From assembly GCA_035632395.1 (NCBI GenBank), contig DASQGX010000254.1, positions 1 to 20,569 of the forward strand: a stretch of 20,569 bases of DNA, given 5' to 3'. This DNA is from REEB95 sp035632395. Lineage in GTDB: Bacteria; Pseudomonadota; Alphaproteobacteria; ATCC43930; CGMCC-115725. The position numbers and the translations under genes are program-made. The notes below the pieces were generated by a model. The model saw only the letters and a list, made by a program, of their open reading frames with translations, was not told where the DNA came from and ran no database searches. Of this stretch, positions 7,358-14,616 are shown piece after piece. Position 1 is the stretch's first letter, and each line of letters opens with the position of its first letter.

Positions 7358-7615
7358 ATGAAGACTATCTTCGTCAACGTCAAATGCGACCTTGGCAGGG
7401 CCTATAAGGTTGCCGAGGAAGCGGTCGAGACCATTGCCGAGGTCTCGGAAGTGTTTTCGGTGTCCGGGCAATACGATCTGCTAATGAAATGCTATTTGCC
7501 CGACGACATGGACATCGGCCACTTCGTGGTCGAGCATCTGCAGCGCCTGCCGGGGGTGAAGGACACCTTCACCACCATGGCCTACAAGGCGTTTTCGCCC
7601 GACAAATCGTCCTGA
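7358..7615 (+). CDS. Stand-alone Lrp/AsnC ligand-binding (RAM) domain protein
   Basis: A protein of 85 residues that consists of only the C-terminal RAM/AsnC_trans_reg domain of Lrp-type regulators. The pattern includes a VxxxF-VSGQYDLLMKCYLPD segment at about 32-51, then LPGVKDTFTTMAYKAF near the end. There is no room for the N-terminal DNA-binding HTH. Full-length Lrp proteins bind amino acids at the RAM dimer interface. Stand-alone versions occur in bacteria and archaea and may bind ligand or oligomerise with full-length regulators, but this member's role is unknown. ATG 7358 has a purine-rich ribosome binding site (GAGGGGG) just before it. The gene sits 17 bases after rhlE and 37 bases before the ferredoxin reductase, so all may be co-transcribed. 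Confidence 0.8.
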   Translation: MKTIFVNVKCDLGRAYKVAEEAVETIAEVSEVFSVSGQYDLLMKCYLPDDMDIGHFVVEHLQRLPGVKDTFTTMAYKAFSPDKSS

Positions 7616-7652
7616 ACCGTCTGCTCGGCATGGATCGGCGCGCGGAATCGGC

Positions 7653-8894
7653 GTGAACGAGGCGGCGCGGCACATTCTGATCGTCGGCGCCGGTCACTCC
7701 GGCGGCATCGCTGCGGCGACGCTGCGCCAAGCCGGTTTCACGGGAGCGATCACGCTTCTCGGCAGCGAGCTGCATCCGCCGTACGAACGACCGCCACTGT
7801 CGAAGGAACTGCTCGTCGGCGCAATTCCGGTCGAGAAAACCTATCTGCGGCCCCTCACCTTCTACGCCGAGAACGGCATCGCTTTCCGCCCCGGCGAGAC
7901 CGCCCTTGCAATCGACCGTGCGGCACAACGCGTCGAGCTTGCGAACGGCGACACGCTCGCCTACGACGCGCTGCTGCTGACGACCGGCGCACGCGCGCGC
8001 CGCCTTCCGCTGTCGGGCGCCGACCATCCGCGTGTGCTCTATCTGCGCGACATTGCAGACTCGCTGGCGCTGCGCGAGCAATTGAATCCCGGCGTGCGCA
8101 TCGCGGTGATCGGCGCCGGCTTCATCGGCCTCGAAGCGGCGGCAGCGGCGCGTAAACGCGGCGCTGCTGTGACCGTGCTCGAAGTCCAGCGCGAGCCGTT
8201 GCAGCGTGTATGTCCGCCCGAGATCGGCCATTTCATGGCGGGTGTGCATCGCCGCAACGGCGTCGAGCTGCGTACTGGCGTCAGCATCACGGCGATCGTC
8301 GAAAGTGGTGGCGCGCTCGCCCTGCGCGCCGCCGATGGCGATATCATTGCTGCCGATATCGTGCTCGCCGGCATCGGTGCGCAGCCAAATGTCGAGCTGG
8401 CGCAGGCCGCGGGCCTTACGGTCGAGGACGGGATCGTCACCGATGAATTCGGCCGCACCAGCGATCCGCACATTTTCGCCGCCGGCGACGTAACGCGGCA
8501 TTTCAATCCGCTGCTCGAACGCCGGATCCGCCTCGAAGCGTGGCAGAACGCGCAGAATCAGGCGATGGCAGTCGCCAAGGTGATGGCTGGCGGTAATCAG
8601 CCGCACGCCGAAGTGCCATGGTTCTGGACGGACCAGTACGACGTCAATCTTCAGATCGCCGGCGTGCCCGAGCGCTGGAGCGGATTGGTGTGGCGCGGCG
8701 GTCCGGGTGATAAGGCATTCACGCTGTTCGCCACCGACAGCGGCCGGCTCGTCGCCGCGATCACGATGAACAACAGCCGCGACATGCGCGCGGCGCGCGA
8801 ATTGATCGCCCGCAAGCGCCCGGTCGATCCGGCGTGGCTTGCGGACGTCACGGTGAAATTGCAGGATTTGGCCAAGGAGAGTGCAGGTGGCTGA
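7653..8894 (+). CDS. FAD/NAD-dependent ferredoxin reductase
   Basis: A protein of 413 residues of the putidaredoxin/rhodocoxin reductase type. The FAD-binding GxGxxG segment (VGAGHSGG) is at 11-18. PPYERPPLSKELL at 42-54 is the family signature after the first fold. The NAD(H)-binding GAGFIG is at 154-159, and the second FAD contact FAAGDV is at 275-280. The C-terminal domain begins around VPWFWTDQYD at 321-330. The enzyme passes electrons from NAD(P)H through FAD to a [2Fe-2S] ferredoxin. The start is GTG 7653; the first fold begins at residue 7, so a later start is excluded. The stop lies inside the beginning of the Rieske ferredoxin gene (8-base overlap with its chosen start), so the two are coupled and probably partners. 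Confidence 0.9.
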   Translation: MNEAARHILIVGAGHSGGIAAATLRQAGFTGAITLLGSELHPPYERPPLSKELLVGAIPVEKTYLRPLTFYAENGIAFRPGETALAIDRAAQRVELANGDTLAYDALLLTTGARARRLPLSGADHPRVLYLRDIADSLALREQLNPGVRIAVIGAGFIGLEAAAAARKRGAAVTVLEVQREPLQRVCPPEIGHFMAGVHRRNGVELRTGVSITAIVESGGALALRAADGDIIAADIVLAGIGAQPNVELAQAAGLTVEDGIVTDEFGRTSDPHIFAAGDVTRHFNPLLERRIRLEAWQNAQNQAMAVAKVMAGGNQPHAEVPWFWTDQYDVNLQIAGVPERWSGLVWRGGPGDKAFTLFATDSGRLVAAITMNNSRDMRAARELIARKRPVDPAWLADVTVKLQDLAKESAGG

Positions 8895-9204
8895 GGAGAA
8901 TTGGGTGACGGTGGCGAAACGCTCGGCGATCAATCCGGGCGACGTGTTGGGCGTGACGCTCGGCGAGCACGAGTTCGCGCTCTACAATCTCGACGGCGAG
9001 ATCTACGCCACCGACAATCTGTGCACGCACGCTTTTGCGTTGCTGAGCCAGGGCTGGCTCGACGGCGAAGTAATCGAGTGTCCTCTGCACGGCGGCCGTT
9101 TCGAGGTCAAGACCGGCAAGGGACTTGGTCCACCGATCAACGACGATCTCAAGACCTACAAAGTGCGCGTCGTCGGCGACGACGTTCAGATTCTGCTGAA
9201 CTGA
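8887..9204 (+). CDS. Rieske [2Fe-2S] ferredoxin
   Basis: A protein of 105 residues, a soluble Rieske ferredoxin. The cluster ligands are Cys46-x-His48 (CTH) and Cys65-x2-His68 (CPLHG), the usual spacing for the small ferredoxin subunit of aromatic-ring dioxygenases and related oxygenases. It would accept electrons from the upstream reductase and pass them to a terminal oxygenase. The start GTG 8887 was chosen because AAGGAG at 8874-8879 sits 7 bases before it; GTG 8881 in the same frame is only one base from that site. It overlaps the reductase gene. No Rieske oxygenase, cytochrome P450 or other acceptor is within the window, so the partner and substrate are unknown. Confidence 0.9.
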   Translation: MAEENWVTVAKRSAINPGDVLGVTLGEHEFALYNLDGEIYATDNLCTHAFALLSQGWLDGEVIECPLHGGRFEVKTGKGLGPPINDDLKTYKVRVVGDDVQILLN

Positions 9205-9310
9205 ACCGGCGCCATGCTCCGCCGCAGCCACGTCCGTTGGCAACGCTCCGTTAACCATTTTTAGACGCGACGCGTGCGACCCTGACGTTGCGACGGAGAC
9301 ATCCTCAGCA

Positions 9311-10498
9311 ATGTCGAAACGGCGAAACCTGGCGGCAGTCGCCATCCTCTGCGGCGCGCTCGGCGTCTGGGGCTGGACGTTCTATCTCGGCGTCTTCGCC
9401 GGCGTTCTTGGCGAAGGCTGGATGGTGTTCTTCAACGCCGCCCGCCTTTATTTCGAGGGCCAGCTCGGTCTGCTCTATGACGGCGTCGGCTCGACCGCGC
9501 TGCTGAACGCGCGCTTCGCGCATTGGCTCGCGCATCCGCTGCCGCTGCATCCGTGGCTTTATCCGCCGCACGCGTTGCTGCTGCTGCTGCCGTTCGGCCT
9601 CTTGCCGTTCGCGCCGGCAGGACTCCTATTCTTGACAGTCACCTTCGTCGCGACGGTCGCGGCTGCCTGGCGGTTCGCCAGGAACGGCGCCGAACGCGCG
9701 ATTCACGCGGCGTCGCTAGTGTTGTGCCCGGCGGCGGCGTTCACCGTCTGCCTGGGCCAAAACACCTTCCTCACTTGTGCGCTGCTGCTCGCAGGCTTCG
9801 GTACACTCCGACGCCGGCCGGTCCTCGGCGGCGCGTTGCTCGGCATTGTCACTTACAAGCCGCAGCTCTGGCTCATGGTGCCGGTCGCGCTGATCGCGGC
9901 CCGGCAATGGAAGGCGCTCGCGGCGGCCTGCGGCACCGCATTGGTCATGGCCATCGTCAGCGTCGCGCTATTCGGCTTCGAACCGTGGCGCGCCTGGCTC
10001 GCCCTGATGATCGAGCCGAACGCGGTTTACAGCCAATGGCAGGTGATCGCGCGGCTCAACGGTCAGAGCATCTACACCTATGCGAGCCTGCTCGGCGCGC
10101 CAGCGGCACTCGCTAATCTCACACAGGCACTGGCCGTCATTGCCGCCGCGGGCTGCGTCTGGTGGTCTTATCGCCGGCCGATGTCCGACGATCTGCGGCT
10201 GGCCGTGCTGCTCGCCGCCACCATCCTGGCGGCGCCGCACATCATCGATTACGACACCCTGCTGCTCGGCATCGCCGCAACGCTATTCTTCGTGCGCGGC
10301 TATGCTGACGGCTTCCGCTTCGGCGACGTGACAATCGCGTTACTGGTTTGGGCGAGTCCGCTCATCAACCCGCCGACGGTCTTCCGGCTGGGTTTCATCA
10401 CGCCCCTGCTGATCGCACTGTTCATCGGCTGCGTCATGGCGCGCGGCCACCGCGATTCTGTGCGCGCCGCACCGAACGAAATCCTCAAGCCGGCCTGA
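9311..10498 (+). CDS. DUF2029 / GT87 family membrane protein
   Basis: A protein of 395 residues, strongly hydrophobic, with about 9-11 predicted membrane segments by eye, the first at residues 8-32. It shows the GT87 (DUF2029) layout: an early FYLGVFAGVLGEG segment, an aromatic stretch LHPWLYPPHALLLLLPFGLL at about 78-97, and a later GQNTFLTCALLLAGFG. Known GT87 members are polyprenyl-phosphate-sugar-dependent mannosyltransferases of mycobacterial lipoglycan synthesis; most homologues are uncharacterised, so the sugar and acceptor are unknown here. ATG 9311 has a GGAG sequence 14 bases upstream, so the ribosome binding site is weak. It stands about 100 bases after the Rieske gene and converges with the lipoprotein gene after a 12-base gap. 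Confidence 0.82.
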   Translation: MSKRRNLAAVAILCGALGVWGWTFYLGVFAGVLGEGWMVFFNAARLYFEGQLGLLYDGVGSTALLNARFAHWLAHPLPLHPWLYPPHALLLLLPFGLLPFAPAGLLFLTVTFVATVAAAWRFARNGAERAIHAASLVLCPAAAFTVCLGQNTFLTCALLLAGFGTLRRRPVLGGALLGIVTYKPQLWLMVPVALIAARQWKALAAACGTALVMAIVSVALFGFEPWRAWLALMIEPNAVYSQWQVIARLNGQSIYTYASLLGAPAALANLTQALAVIAAAGCVWWSYRRPMSDDLRLAVLLAATILAAPHIIDYDTLLLGIAATLFFVRGYADGFRFGDVTIALLVWASPLINPPTVFRLGFITPLLIALFIGCVMARGHRDSVRAAPNEILKPA

Positions 10499-10510
10499 CG
10501 CCGCGCCGCA

Positions 10511-10912
10511 TCAGCGGACTGTGCGAACTGCGACGCCGCTCATCTCATATTGCGGCATGCCAAGCATGTCGCGTCCGGTGAAGGTTTTCTCCTGCGTGAC
10601 GATGAGGACATTGGCGCCGACGCCAGCGGCGCGCTCCTTCAGCTGCTCGAGCAAGCTGTTCTCGGTGGCCGTCGAGCTGCCGTGGGCGACGACGACACCG
10701 AGCTGGACGTAGACCGACGGCGGCTTGCGCGTGACCTGAATGACGCCGGTCCACGGCTTATAATAGGTCGTCGCCGCCGGATAATAGTCGGTGCGATCGC
10801 AAGCGGCGGCGGCCAACGCGAGCGCCACGCAAGCGACGCACAAGGCAGCACGGCGAACGCGCGCCGCTCGACGAACGGAGCCGGATGCGCGGGCGCTGGG
10901 CGGAGTTTGCAA
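10511..10912 (-). CDS. Small putative lipoprotein
   Basis: A protein of about 133 residues. It has a basic N-terminal region, a hydrophobic core (ALCVACVALALAAAA) and a lipobox ending AAAAC with Cys38, followed by DRTDYYPAATTYY. It should therefore be a lipidated, cell-envelope protein of about 96 mature residues. The mature part ends with LLEQLKERAAGVGANVLIV, reminiscent of small alpha/beta lipoproteins of the DUF4156/RcsF-like sort, but I cannot name a family with confidence. The start is unresolved: there is no ATG near the signal peptide, and TTG at 10912 or 10927 is the likeliest. An ATG far upstream (11053) would overlap the divergent ppk2 start and add an atypical N-terminus. It converges with the GT87 gene. 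Confidence 0.65.
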   Translation of the reverse strand: MQTPPSARASGSVRRAARVRRAALCVACVALALAAAACDRTDYYPAATTYYKPWTGVIQVTRKPPSVYVQLGVVVAHGSSTATENSLLEQLKERAAGVGANVLIVTQEKTFTGRDMLGMPQYEMSGVAVRTVR

Positions 10913-11051
10913 GCTGAAATCCGACAATGATCCGATCCGGCAACGGGCTCTCTCTTTATCAGATCGGCCGGGCGGCGCGGAAGAGCATTTACCCGTGCCG
11001 CCTATGCCCCCTACGATGGCGTAGCGCCGCGGTTGCGACCGGGGGACCTCC

Positions 11052-11930
11052 ATGAAGATCGATACCGACGATTTTCCAGTGCGCGCTGGCGACAAGGTCA
11101 CGCTGCACAAATGGGCGACGCGCGTCGCGCCGGTCTACAAGTCGAAGGCAGACTACCAGGACATTCTGCGCGACCACGTCGAGCGTCTCAGCGCGCTGCA
11201 GTCCAAGCTTTACGCCGCCAACCGTTACGCTGTCCTGGTGATCTTCCAGGCGATGGACGCTGCCGGCAAAGACGGCGCCATCAAGCACGTCATGTCGGGA
11301 GTCAATCCGCAGGGCTGTCAGGTCTTCAGCTTCAAGCATCCAAATCCGACCGAACTGTCGCACGACTTCCTCTGGCGGACGACGCGCTCGCTGCCCGAGC
11401 GCGGCCGCATAGGCATCTTCAATAGCTCGTATTACGAGGAAGTCCTGATCGTCCGAGTTCACGCCGATATTTTGCGCGGTGAAGGCATCGAAGCGATTGA
11501 TGGATCCGACGACGATATTTGGCGCCAGCGTTATCGTTCGATCACAGATCTCGAGCGCCATTTGCATCGCAACAACACGCGTATCGTCAAATTCTTCCTG
11601 CACCTGTCGAAGGAGGAGCAGCGCCAGCGCTTCCTGGCACGCATCGACGAGCCCGAAAAGAATTGGAAGTTCAGTCTCGCCGACGTCGAAGAGCGCCGTT
11701 ATTGGAAGCAATACATGAAGGCGTACGAGAAATGCCTTGCGGCAACCAGCACCGACCACGCGCCGTGGTACGTGGTGCCGGCCGACGACAAGCCGAATGC
11801 ACGCCTGATCGTGTCGCAGATCCTGCTCGATACGCTCGAAAGTCTGCGACTCGCCTATCCGGAAACGACGCGCTCGCGCCGGCGCGAACTGTTGGAAATC
11901 CGCAAGCGCCTGGCTCGCGGATCCGATTGA
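11052..11930 (+). CDS. ppk2: Polyphosphate kinase 2 family protein
   Basis: A protein of 292 residues, the length of the single-domain, class III-like PPK2 group. Walker A is AMDAAGKDG at 67-75. The lid and phosphate-handling segment RTTRSLPERGRIGIFNSSYYEEVLIVRVH spans 109-137, and the adenine/product region includes PWYVVPADDKPNAR at 238-251. PPK2 enzymes transfer phosphate between inorganic polyphosphate and nucleotides, usually forming ATP or GTP from the diphosphate, and in class III also from AMP. Position 125 is Ser where the related PPK2 motif FNRSxYE normally has Arg; see findings. ATG 11052 follows GGGGGACCTCC, a usable ribosome binding site. It is divergent from the lipoprotein gene with about 140 bases between them. 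No ppk1 or ppx is present. Confidence 0.92.
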   Translation: MKIDTDDFPVRAGDKVTLHKWATRVAPVYKSKADYQDILRDHVERLSALQSKLYAANRYAVLVIFQAMDAAGKDGAIKHVMSGVNPQGCQVFSFKHPNPTELSHDFLWRTTRSLPERGRIGIFNSSYYEEVLIVRVHADILRGEGIEAIDGSDDDIWRQRYRSITDLERHLHRNNTRIVKFFLHLSKEEQRQRFLARIDEPEKNWKFSLADVEERRYWKQYMKAYEKCLAATSTDHAPWYVVPADDKPNARLIVSQILLDTLESLRLAYPETTRSRRRELLEIRKRLARGSD

Positions 11931-12078
11931 CACGACGGCGCCCACCGTGTGACCCGATGTGCGACCGCCTTTACGCGAAGTTAAGGATTTGGCCTCAGCC
12001 TGAAAACACCGGAGGATATTACCTGACCTGTCGATCGGCTTCGATTTGAAGCGGATTCGATGAACGGGGGAATATCCA

Positions 12079-12663
12079 TTGGGTTCACTGCTGCACCGTG
12101 ACGTTCGTCGTGACCCGATCCTGGGCCTCGCCCTTGCCTATTGGGAACGCAAATCCGGGCCGCGCGTCATGCCGGCCCGCCGTGACATCGACGCCACCGA
12201 AATCCCGCCCTCGCTCCTGCCCTATCTGCAGATCACCGAGTGCATCGAAGGCACCGGACGGATCCGCTATCGCCTAGTCGGCACCGGCATTGTCGAAGCC
12301 TACGGCGCCGACCTGACCGGGAAATACATGGACGAAATCTATACGGGCCCGCGCCTGCGTTATGTCGAAGCGAATTACCGCGCCGCGTGCGACAACAAGA
12401 GCCCGGTACTCGTGGTCAATCGATATCATTCGAGCCGGCCGGTATCGCTCGTGTGCCACCGGCTGGTGATGCCGCTTGCCGAAGACGGCGCAACGGTCCG
12501 GCAATTCCTGACCGCGATGCACTTCGAATTCCCGGGCGACGCGATCGAGTGGCGCGGCGCATGGTTCGGCAACAGCGACAATTTAGACTACGCACATTCC
12601 TATTCGGGTGTGGTCGAACGGCAACGGGCGCTGCGTGCTGCCGCCAGCGGCGGGTTTGATTAA
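12079..12663 (+). CDS. PAS_5 domain protein
   Basis: A protein of 194 residues dominated by a PAS_5 (PF07310-type) domain, roughly residues 17-155. The signs are the LALAYWERKSGPRVMPARRDIDATEIPP start, LVGTGIVEAYGADLTGKYMDEI at about 66-87 and a late RLVMPLAEDGATVRQFL strand. There is no output domain such as histidine kinase or GGDEF, so it is a lone sensor or protein-interaction module. The family is common in alphaproteobacteria and its ligand is usually unknown. The start is TTG 12079, supported by GGGGGA about 7 bases upstream; there is no ATG before the domain. It is a single gene, 148 bases after ppk2, followed by a terminator. Confidence 0.8.
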   Translation: MGSLLHRDVRRDPILGLALAYWERKSGPRVMPARRDIDATEIPPSLLPYLQITECIEGTGRIRYRLVGTGIVEAYGADLTGKYMDEIYTGPRLRYVEANYRAACDNKSPVLVVNRYHSSRPVSLVCHRLVMPLAEDGATVRQFLTAMHFEFPGDAIEWRGAWFGNSDNLDYAHSYSGVVERQRALRAAASGGFD

Positions 12664-13080
12664 TCCCGCGGCGGTATGTGACGGATTCGGCGGATCAAAA
12701 GTTAACCACGGCGCCGTGTCCGCACCTGCATTACAAGACACTAACAAACTCGTGTCTTTTTTGTCTCTATCCCATTGAATCCACGCCAAATTGTCGGTCT
12801 CTTCGCTTGACCGTCTGACGCCGACTCGGCGATAGTTTTGAACGTGATCGGACGATAAACCGCCGACGCTTCGGGTCTTTCACGGGACCCACCGGCGAAT
12901 AGTCAACGGAACCGACGTTCGATGAGCCATTCGATGCAGAGTTCGTATTCGCCGGGTAACGCGGCACGAAAGCCAGACGCGCAACGCCCGGCGTCTTAAG
13001 GGGCCCGACCTGAACCGGATCGGGAATGGCGCAGAACGCGTCGATGATGGTGTGAGAAAAGCTTAACCGGGGGAGAGTTA
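12664..13080. other. Intergenic stretch with no convincing gene
   Basis: 417 bases between the PAS_5 gene and the 81-residue protein. The first 100 bases hold a perfect 12-base palindrome (CACGGCGCCGTG, 12707-12718) and the terminator at 12735-12762. The rest has no recognised RNA fold, repeat or protein. A minus-strand frame of about 120 codons crosses it, but its translation is low-complexity and Arg/Ser/Pro-rich, has no family resemblance and starts inside the downstream gene. The last bases include a good ribosome binding site for the gene at 13081. It is long for so compact a genome, so it may hold an unannotated regulatory RNA or a long leader. Confidence 0.5.
12735..12762 (+). terminator. 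Intrinsic terminator after the PAS_5 gene
   Basis: AAGACAC at 12735-12741 pairs with GTGTCTT at 12752-12758, with a 10-base loop. A T-rich run (TTTT at 12759-12762) follows. It lies about 70 bases after the PAS_5 stop and fits a rho-independent terminator. The stem is only 7 bp and AT-containing, so strength is moderate. Confidence 0.7.
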
Positions 13081-13326
13081 ATGGTTGAGCACGTTGCGGT
13101 CTATGCCGCTCGCGATCTATCCGAGACCAGCTATCCAAACGAATCCGGGGGCGATGTTGAGCCCAAGCCGGCTCTGCCGATCGTCGATGTCGATCAGTGC
13201 CTCGAGGCGGTCGCCGACCTCGCGCTCGATATCGGATATTTCTCCGACCTCGTTCTCGCCGAGCGCCGCCTGACCATGATCCGCCAATGGGTCGAACGCG
13301 AGATCGCGCGGTACGAAGACCTTTGA
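13081..13326 (+). CDS. Hypothetical 81-residue acidic protein
   Basis: I do not recognise the family. The protein has 81 residues, is acidic, and has no signal peptide or membrane segment. The N-terminal 40 residues look disordered. The C-terminal half is helical, with VDQCLEAVADLALDIGYFSDLVLAERR then MIRQWVEREIARYEDL, suggesting two amphipathic helices and possibly dimerisation. The ATG at 13081 follows GGGGGAGAG with 4 bases between, one of the best ribosome binding sites in the window, which is the main reason to believe it is real. It stands alone after 417 non-coding bases and converges on the regulator gene with a 31-base gap. No function is inferred. Confidence 0.65.
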   Translation: MVEHVAVYAARDLSETSYPNESGGDVEPKPALPIVDVDQCLEAVADLALDIGYFSDLVLAERRLTMIRQWVEREIARYEDL

Positions 13327-13357
13327 CGGTGTCATGCGCTGATCTGCATCGCCGGCC

Positions 13358-14482
13358 TTAGGGATAGACCGCGGCCGCGATCCGGAAGACTTCCACGATC
13401 TCGGGATCGTCGATGGCAATCTCTTCATCGGGATTGTACATGCGGAGGCGTGTGTCCTTGAATCCGTCGCCGACGACCGCGGCGCAATCGGCGCGTTTGC
13501 CCTTGGCGCGGACGAACAGCACGAGGTCGCCGATTGTCGGCATCCGTTTGGTGTTGACGTAAACCAGCGAGCCCGGCCGCAATGCGATACCGACGCGGTT
13601 CGAATAGGCCCGCGCGGCAAACCAGCCCTCGCCGCTGCCGCAGAAATCGGGGATCGGCACTGTGCCGATTGCCGCCGTCCGGTCGAAGATGAACCCCGGA
13701 TTGGGTGCGCCGTTCATCTCGCCGTAAACCGGCAACGTCTCGACCGTCCGCGGCGTAACGACACGCAGCGAGCGCCGCAAGGCCTCGCGCTCGAGGACGC
13801 CGACGCCGGCGAAACGCTCGTTGTCCCACAATAGCGCGCGCGGGCGGCGTGGCAGGAGGTCCTCGGGCGCGACGCCCTTTTTCAGCTCCTGCTGGTGGGT
13901 GGCGATCCGCTCTTCAATCATCTTGTGCAGCGCGCGTTCCGACAGCCTGTAGAAATCGGCGATCGCCTTCAGTTCCTCGGCGGTCGCCAGCCGGGTCGCC
14001 ATTTCGATGCGATGATAGACCGAAATAGTCTTGCCGATGGCCTGCGCTACCTCGGTAAGCGTCTTGCGATGTTTGGTACGCAGCGCCGCCAGCACGTAAG
14101 CGATTGCCGCGGCGCCGGATTCGACGCTCCAGCGCACGGTATCGCGCTGCACGCGGCCCCATTCGCGGACGTCGGCAGCCGCATCGCGGCCCTTGACCAC
14201 CGGGATCTCCTCGGCGCGGACGCCGAGTACGCGCGCAATATCTTCGATCTGCAAATTGGTCAGGCGCCGCGCGCCGGATTCGACTTTCGAGATGGTGGAA
14301 ACGCCCATTGCCGGCGTCAGTTTGTGGCCGAGCTCGGACTGCGTCAGGCCCTTCGCCTTGCGCAGCCGCTCGATGTTATTCGGAAACACGACCTCGCCGC
14401 GTACGACATTGCGCCCAGCGGTCGCCGCCAGCGCCATGCGGCCGGCCAGTTCGGTCATTCGATGATCGCGATGCTCGGTCAT
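13358..14482 (-). CDS. XRE-family regulator with two HTH domains and a LexA/S24-like C-terminus
   Basis: A protein of 374 residues. The first Cro/C1-type HTH spans about 34-95 (NNIERLRKAKGLTQSELGHKL, then VSTISKVESGARRLT). A second, more divergent HTH spans about 126-190 (LTEVAQAIGKTISVYHRIE). Residues 250-374 resemble the LexA/CI S24-like fold: LPVYGEMNG, then GWFAARAYSNRVGIALRPGSLVYVN and MPTIGDLVLFVRAKG. The usual catalytic Ser-Met is replaced by NR/V (residues 295-297) and the Lys position by Gly, so self-cleavage is unlikely. It should be a cytoplasmic DNA-binding regulator that senses through a non-proteolytic route. ATG 14482 has only a weak GAG upstream; ATG 14458 is possible but has no better site. 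It lies downstream of flgM on the same strand, separated by an AT-rich gap with direct repeats, so it probably has its own promoter. Confidence 0.75.
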   Translation of the reverse strand: MTEHRDHRMTELAGRMALAATAGRNVVRGEVVFPNNIERLRKAKGLTQSELGHKLTPAMGVSTISKVESGARRLTNLQIEDIARVLGVRAEEIPVVKGRDAAADVREWGRVQRDTVRWSVESGAAAIAYVLAALRTKHRKTLTEVAQAIGKTISVYHRIEMATRLATAEELKAIADFYRLSERALHKMIEERIATHQQELKKGVAPEDLLPRRPRALLWDNERFAGVGVLEREALRRSLRVVTPRTVETLPVYGEMNGAPNPGFIFDRTAAIGTVPIPDFCGSGEGWFAARAYSNRVGIALRPGSLVYVNTKRMPTIGDLVLFVRAKGKRADCAAVVGDGFKDTRLRMYNPDEEIAIDDPEIVEVFRIAAAVYP

Positions 14483-14543
14483 TTTTGTCTCGTTTCGCCG
14501 TCAGATCGTGTTGGTATGAGCCGGAACCATGGTCGATAAGTTA

Positions 14544-14585
14544 GCGATTTTCCTATTTTTTGCAATAACAATTTCGCGATTTTCC
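14544..14585 (-). repeat. Direct repeats in the AT-rich region before the XRE regulator
   Basis: GCGATTTTCC occurs at 14544-14553 and again at 14576-14585, 32 bases apart start to start (about three helical turns). The 22 bases between are AT-rich and include TTGCAATAACAA, itself a short inverted repeat. On the minus strand these lie 62-104 bases upstream of the regulator start, where its promoter should be. The same-face spacing suits a protein that binds two sites. The repeat is directly visible; operator function is inference. Confidence 0.6.
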
Positions 14586-14616
14586 CCGTTATGCACGGCT
14601 TCCACCGCGGCTGGCC

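Noticed and set aside
7569..8933. A 454-codon minus-strand frame over the ferredoxin reductase
   Set aside because: It is a shadow of a gene with full FAD and NAD motifs, and its translation matches nothing.
12707..12718. A perfect 12-base palindrome, CACGGCGCCGTG
   Set aside because: GC-rich palindromes of this length are not rare in such DNA, and it has no clear relation to a promoter. It may be an extra stem before the terminator.
12767..13138. A 123-codon minus-strand frame in the intergenic gap
   Set aside because: No ribosome binding site or family resemblance, a low-complexity translation, and its start lies within the gene at 13081. I kept the gap as non-coding.
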